53,305 nucleotides of DNA from Fulvimarina sp. (GTDB lineage: Bacteria; Pseudomonadota; Alphaproteobacteria; Rhizobiales; Rhizobiaceae): NCBI GenBank assembly GCA_002700095.1, contig PACL01000097.1, forward strand, positions 1-53,305, written 5' to 3'. A program made the translations under genes and the position numbers. The notes under the pieces were generated by a model. It saw nothing but the letters and a program-made list of their open reading frames with translations. It was not told the DNA's origin and searched no databases. The number at the start of each line of letters is the position of its first letter. Within the stretch, counting starts at the first letter, position 1. Shown one piece after another: positions 50,094 to 53,305 of the stretch.

Positions 50094-51344
50094 TCAGGCG
50101 GAGAATTCGAGCAGCTTGGCGGCGTCGAAGTCCTGGATGCCGCCGCCCACCCGCTTGGTCGTGTAGAACAGGACGTAGGGCTTGGCTGTGTAGGGATCGC
50201 GCAGCACCCGCACGCCCTGCCTGTCGACGACCAGGTAGAAGCGCTGGAAGTCGCCGAAGGCGATGGCGCAGCTCGCCGCGGCGATGTCCGGCATCTCCTC
50301 GGCCTCGACCAGCGGAAAGCCCATCAGCGTCGCCCGCGCCCCGGCCGAGGCCGGCGGCAGCCAGAGATAGTTGCCGTCCTCGTCCTTCAGCTTGCGCACC
50401 GCCGCCTGGGTGCGCCGGTTCATGACGAAGCTGGCATTCTGGCGATAGCCGGCCTTCAGCGCATAGACGAGGTCGATCAGCGCGTCGGCCGCCTCGCCGT
50501 CGATGAAGCCGCCATCGGCGCCGCTCGCCACCGTCCCGACCGAGCCCCAGGCGAAGGCGCTCTCGTCGACCTTCGGATAGGTCATGAAGCCCTTCGGCTT
50601 GGCGATGCCGTCGCCATTGACGAAGGCCGCGCCCTCCTGGGTGGCGAAGGCCTGCTCGACCTCCTCTCCGATCCAGCGGTCGATGTCGACGGCCGCATCG
50701 TCGAGCAGCGCCGCCGTCGCCGCCGGTATGGCGTAGAGCTCCATCGTCGGGAAGGAGAGTTCGGCGAGCTGCGGTGCGGCGGTCTGGGCCCGCGCGCCGG
50801 TCTCGGTGACCCAGCCGCTCTCGGCGCCGGAGATGGCGAAGGGCTTCTTCAGCACCGCCGTCGAGACCATCCGCACCGAGGCGATGGCGCGGATCGGCGA
50901 GATCGCGGCGAGCCGCCGGCCGATCTCCGTCTCGGTTTCCTCCGGCACGAGGAAGCCGCCGTCGGCGCCGGTCAGGCTCGACATCGCCTTTTCCTCGAAG
51001 CGCCTGAGCGCCGCCTCGTCGCCGCCGCGCACATAGCGCTCGAAGGCGGACTTGTGCTCGCCCGCCGGCTCGCCGCGCCGCGAGCCGCCCTGCCCCAGCG
51101 CCGGGCGCATCTCCTTCAGCGCCAGCCGCTCGATCGTCTGCTTCTGGGCGTCGAGGGCGGCGGCGATGCGGTCCACCTTCTCGTTGCTGACGACGTCGCT
51201 GGTCATGCGCCGTTCCAGCTCACCGAGGCGGCTGTCGTTCGCCTCGCGAAAACTCTCGAAGGTCTGCCGCATCTCGTCCTGCAGGCTCCGGATTTCCGGG
51301 GTAACCGTCTTCGTCTCGAAGCCGGCGGGCGCCGTTTCGTCCAT
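50094..51344 (-). CDS. GTA gp5-like major capsid protein (HK97 fold)
   Basis: A 416-residue capsid precursor. The first about 110 residues form a helical scaffold (SLQDEMRQTFESFREANDSRLGELERRM, DRIAAALDAQKQTIERL) removed by the protease; the HK97 domain starts near KAMSSLTGADGGFLVPEE and ends YVLFYTTKRVGGGIQDFDAAKLLEFSA. ATG 51344 has AGGAGAG upstream and is preferred over 51380. The frame is open much further upstream, but that overlaps gp4. Intact. Confidence 0.94.
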   Translation of the reverse strand: MDETAPAGFETKTVTPEIRSLQDEMRQTFESFREANDSRLGELERRMTSDVVSNEKVDRIAAALDAQKQTIERLALKEMRPALGQGGSRRGEPAGEHKSAFERYVRGGDEAALRRFEEKAMSSLTGADGGFLVPEETETEIGRRLAAISPIRAIASVRMVSTAVLKKPFAISGAESGWVTETGARAQTAAPQLAELSFPTMELYAIPAATAALLDDAAVDIDRWIGEEVEQAFATQEGAAFVNGDGIAKPKGFMTYPKVDESAFAWGSVGTVASGADGGFIDGEAADALIDLVYALKAGYRQNASFVMNRRTQAAVRKLKDEDGNYLWLPPASAGARATLMGFPLVEAEEMPDIAAASCAIAFGDFQRFYLVVDRQGVRVLRDPYTAKPYVLFYTTKRVGGGIQDFDAAKLLEFSA

Positions 51345-51394
51345 ATCTGCTCTCCTGGTTTTTTGAGATTTGGTCGTCATGTCCGCGCCCGCCC

Positions 51395-51892
51395 TCAGGC
51401 GAGGAGCGTCAGCCGGGCCCGCTCCTGCATCGGGAAGGTGACGAGCGAGATTTCCCAGAGGTCGATGGTCACCAGCCGGCGCTTGGCGCCGCCGGCGTCG
51501 CGCCTTGCGAGCTTCGTGCGAAAGCCGATCGACAGCCCGTCGATGGCGCCGGCCGCGGCCAGCGCCGCCGCCTCCCGGCCGCCGGCGGTGTCGAGGGCGA
51601 AGGCACCGGTGACGCGCAGCCCGGTGCGGTCCTCGGCAATCGCGATCCAGCGGCCGATCGGGCGCGCCGGATCGTGCTGCCAGAGCATCCGCACGTCGCC
51701 GGCCCGGCGGCCGATCAGCGAGGCGGCGAAGGCGCCGGGCTCGATCCGGTCGCCGGAAAGATCGACCTCTCCGAAGATCGCGGCATAGCCGGCAAAGCGC
51801 GCCGGCGGCGGCATCGCCGGCCCGGCAGCCGGCCGGCCCGCGGCACACGCGCCCGCCGCGGCAATGCCGCGTGTCTCAATCGTCCCGGCCAT
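51395..51892 (-). CDS. GTA gp4-like prohead protease
   Basis: A 165-residue HK97-type serine protease that trims the capsid scaffold. The core runs from RFAGYAAIFGEVDLSGDRIEPGAFAASL through MLWQHDPARPIGRW (catalytic His region) to AIDGLSIGFRT (catalytic Ser region) and LWEISLVTFPM. The N-terminal 30 residues are Ala/Gly-rich. The start overlaps the portal end by 17 bp. Intact. Confidence 0.92.
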   Translation of the reverse strand: MAGTIETRGIAAAGACAAGRPAAGPAMPPPARFAGYAAIFGEVDLSGDRIEPGAFAASLIGRRAGDVRMLWQHDPARPIGRWIAIAEDRTGLRVTGAFALDTAGGREAAALAAAGAIDGLSIGFRTKLARRDAGGAKRRLVTIDLWEISLVTFPMQERARLTLLA

Positions 51893-52384
51893 AGCCGACC
51901 GCCTCCCGCTTCTCGCCCCTGGTCAGGAAGTCCGCCGCCGCGACCCGCGACCACAGCGCCTCGCGCTCGGCCGACAGCCCCTCGACCGCGTCGAGATCGA
52001 TCGACAGGGTCAGGCGCGGTTCGCCGAGATGGGCGCCGAGCCAGGCGCCGAGCGCGCCGGTGATCCGCTTCACCAGCGGCAGCACGGTCAGGCGGTAGAG
52101 CGCGCGGTTGGCCTCGGCGTAGTTCGAATAGGTGACGTCGCCGGGAATGCCGAGCAGCATCGGCGGCACGCCGAAGGCCAGCGCGATGTCCCGCGCCGCG
52201 CCGTTTCTCGCCTCGATGAAGTCCATGTCCTTGGGCGTCAGCGCCATCGCCTTCCAGTCGAGCCCGCCTTCCAGCAGCAGCGGCCGCCCGGCCCGCGCCG
52301 CGCCGGAATAGCCGCTCTCGAGCTCGCTCTTCAGCCGGTCGAACTGGTCGGGCGACAGGTTGCCGCCCCCTTCCGCCTTGTAGA
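51876..52384 (-). pseudogene. GTA gp3-like portal protein, C-terminal fragment
   Basis: The fragment holds about 170 residues, from YKAEGGGNLSPDQFDRLK through GLDWKAMALTPKDMDFIEARN, FGVPPMLLGIPGDVTYSNYAEANR and LVKRITGALGAWLG to the end, which is the C-terminal 40 percent of an HK97-type portal (about 390-400 aa when whole). A frame continues to an ATG at 52424, but residues before YKAEGGG are encoded by repeat DNA unlike any portal. The gene is therefore cut at about 52385. A functional portal cannot be made from this copy. Confidence 0.88.
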
Positions 52385-52430
52385 TGTAGCGCGACACTTC
52401 AGATGAGCCGGCGCGACAATTCAAATGAGC
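52385..52430. mobile_element. IS21-like element end with two 20-bp direct repeats
   Basis: The sequence begins TGTAGCGCGAC at the portal break and has two 20-bp direct repeats, 22 bp apart: GCGCGACACTTCAGATGAGC (52389-52408) and GCGCGACAATTCAAATGAGC (52411-52430), 18 of 20 identical. A TG terminus followed by repeated transposase-binding sites is the plan of IS21-family ends. No istA or istB frame is seen in the 875 bp that remain, so this may be a solo end, a composite with cargo, or the other end lies outside. Confidence 0.55.
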
Positions 52431-52446
52431 TCAGTTCCAAGAAAGA

Positions 52447-52470
52447 TGAGGCGCCGTCCAAGGCGCCTCA
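52447..52470 (-). terminator. Hairpin after the small membrane-protein genes
   Basis: TGAGGCGCC pairs perfectly with GGCGCCTCA around a 6-nt loop. On the minus strand it follows the two small genes by 66 bp and is succeeded by TCTTTCTT. It is a plausible terminator. Confidence 0.55.
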
Positions 52471-52535
52471 AATTGCTTTCTGATTTGGAGCGCATAGATG
52501 AGACGTCGGGCCCCGCAGCATCAAATTCGGCGGTT

Positions 52536-52865
52536 TCAATTAGTTGTCGGGCCGAGCGTATGGCCGCTATCAGGAGCTAGGATTACCTTCCAGGCGAGTG
52601 TCGATATCCCGAGGAGATCTCCCAGCAGGCCCACCACCGAGACCCAGTAGACGCCCGGCGGAAATTTTGAGGGGGTGAGGATCACATAAGCGCAGAGAAA
52701 CAGAACGGTCATTAAAACAATGATTGAGGTTATACCTACGGCGAGCTTCAGGCGGAACCATCCGCGACTCTGATGCCTGCGCTCCTCGAACGTCTCAGAC
52801 TCCTGCCTCAATCGTTCGTTCGCCCGAGCAAACTCAATCGCGTCTTCGGTCGCTGGTTGAGTCAT
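52536..52865 (-). CDS. Two-helix membrane protein with N-terminal coiled coil, unknown
   Basis: A 109-residue protein. Residues 8-33 are charged and helical (EFARANERLRQESETFEERR), followed by two hydrophobic helices (about 42-64, IIVLMTVLFLCAYVILT, and 72-93, WVSVVGLLGDLLGISTLAW) and a short tail. Base composition is clearly lower in GC than the GTA genes. Its ATG overlaps the stop of the upstream gene (ATGA), so the pair is co-translated. Small coiled-coil two-helix proteins serve as effectors or anchors in several defence systems (for example SLATT-type), but no motif here proves it. Confidence 0.7.
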   Translation of the reverse strand: MTQPATEDAIEFARANERLRQESETFEERRHQSRGWFRLKLAVGITSIIVLMTVLFLCAYVILTPSKFPPGVYWVSVVGLLGDLLGISTLAWKVILAPDSGHTLGPTTN

Positions 52866-53305
52866 CGCCGACGACCCTCGCCGTGGTCGATCGGGTTGTC
52901 GCCAGGATAAGAATCGAGTTCGGCAGCACGTTTTCGCAGGTGTTCGCTACCACCTGAATTCCAGCCCATAACTGCCGCCAGGCCCGCGACGCACACCAGG
53001 ATGGCGTTTGCGATGATGAGAAAGCGACCGCTACCGCTGAAATTAAGAAATGCGACGTAGGTTGCTCCTGCGACGAGCGCCGAACTGATCGCCGTCCACA
53101 TAAGAACTCTGCGCAACCCCTTGCGCCGCTCATGCTCCGTCTCCGCTAACAGCTTGTAGCGCTCCTCGATCAGAGCTGCGCGCAATTCGATAAAATTGGC
53201 TTCTGCGCTTGCACGGCTATGGCTATCATCGGCATTAGTTTGCCACCCTCCATGCCTGATGAACTCGCCGAGTAGCGCAACCTGCTGGGCAAATTTTATC
53301 GAATT
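52862..53305 (-). CDS. Two-helix membrane protein, start beyond the window, unknown
   Basis: The frame is open from the window edge to the stop at 52862, at least 147 residues. A TTG at 53185 could serve as an internal start, but coding-like sequence (KFAQQVALLGEFIRHGGWQ) continues upstream without a stop. A charged helical part (IELRAALIEERYKLLAETEHERRKGL) precedes two helices (WTAISSALVAGATYVAFL and FLIIANAILVCVAGLAAVMGW) and an acidic tail. The layout, helical arm plus two helices, mirrors the downstream gene, suggesting a matched pair. Low GC suggests transfer. No family is recognised. Confidence 0.65.
   Translation of the reverse strand, partial: NSIKFAQQVALLGEFIRHGGWQTNADDSHSRASAEANFIELRAALIEERYKLLAETEHERRKGLRRVLMWTAISSALVAGATYVAFLNFSGSGRFLIIANAILVCVAGLAAVMGWNSGGSEHLRKRAAELDSYPGDNPIDHGEGRRR
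53184..53305. repeat. Perfect 14-bp inverted repeat ending at the window edge
   Basis: AATTCGATAAAATT (53184-53197) recurs in inverse form as AATTTTATCGAATT (53292-53305), the latter ending exactly at the last base of the window. It lies within the open frame of the membrane-protein gene. Confidence 0.75.

Larger units (their letters stand above)
40473..52384 (-). mobile_element. Gene transfer agent structural cluster, 5' truncated in the portal gene
   Basis: A block of 13 recognisable genes plus one extra small frame is homologous and collinear with the RcGTA structural cluster: portal (gp3), protease (gp4), capsid (gp5), gp6-gp10, tail chaperone, tape measure (gp11), gp12, gp13, gp14 and gp15. 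Composition and codon use match the neighbouring chromosome, as expected for a vertically kept GTA rather than a recent prophage; no integrase, repressor or lysis gene is present. At the 5' side the portal is cut at about 52385, and the terminase (gp2) and gp1 are not in the window. All genes from gp4 to gp15 are open. Confidence 0.9.

Noticed and set aside
40473..52384. Complete inducible prophage instead of a GTA
   Set aside because: No integrase, repressor, replication or lysis genes; gene order and families are those of the RcGTA cluster and composition matches the chromosome.
1..53305. tRNA, rRNA or CRISPR array
   Set aside because: No cloverleaf with a T-loop GTTCGA context, no rRNA-like segment and no regular repeat-spacer pattern was noticed by eye.

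Overview
The window is about 53 kb of high-GC DNA with strongly biased codon use and many long antisense shadow frames. Gene content and order point to an alphaproteobacterium of the Rhizobiales (Hyphomicrobiales): feuN-feuP-feuQ, the cytochrome c maturation operon ccmI-ccmE-ccmF-ccmH, degP, an OmpR-type response regulator and its kinase, glnE, a PleC-like kinase and pepN follow one another as in rhizobia and their relatives. I infer the order from this synteny and from protein similarity recalled from memory. No rRNA or tRNA gene was seen, so family or genus cannot be fixed.

Layout. 1-8.6 kb: a haloacetate-dehalogenase-like hydrolase cut by the window edge, ETF-ubiquinone oxidoreductase, an SMR exporter, a family 4 uracil-DNA glycosylase, an MFS transporter, a SulP anion transporter, a tandem universal stress protein and a TlpA-like thioredoxin. 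8.7-11.8 kb: a four-gene operon (Tat-type periplasmic protein, ABC ATPase, FtsX/MacB-like permease, His-rich periplasmic protein) that resembles the Zur-regulated zinc cluster PA4063-PA4066 of Pseudomonas aeruginosa. 11.9-15.8 kb: two secreted phosphatases, PhoA and PhoX, each preceded by a PHO-box-like 7-4-7 direct repeat, so phosphate starvation control by PhoB is likely. 15.9-19.4 kb: a DMT-family permease and a solitary form II CO-dehydrogenase-like molybdenum subunit. 19.7-40.1 kb: the conserved chromosomal block pepN, pleC, glnE, kinase, regulator, degP, ccmHFEI, lipoprotein, feuQPN. Two copies of a 47-bp palindromic intergenic repeat common in Rhizobiales sit at the end of ccmH.

40.5-52.4 kb: a gene transfer agent (GTA) structural cluster homologous to the RcGTA cluster, read on the minus strand from portal (gp3) to the large tip protein (gp15). 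The portal gene is broken. Its N-terminal half, and any terminase that would precede it, are replaced at about 52385 by a sequence with two 20-bp direct repeats that looks like the end of an IS21-family element. Beyond the junction lie two overlapping, lower-GC genes for small two-helix membrane proteins, the second running off the window. This junction is the most notable part of the window: a rhizobial GTA that has probably lost its head-filling function here while keeping open capsid and tail genes. The cluster also has internal terminator-like hairpins after the major capsid gene and before the major tail gene, an extra small frame between gp7 and gp8, and a 15-bp minisatellite before the tape-measure gene.
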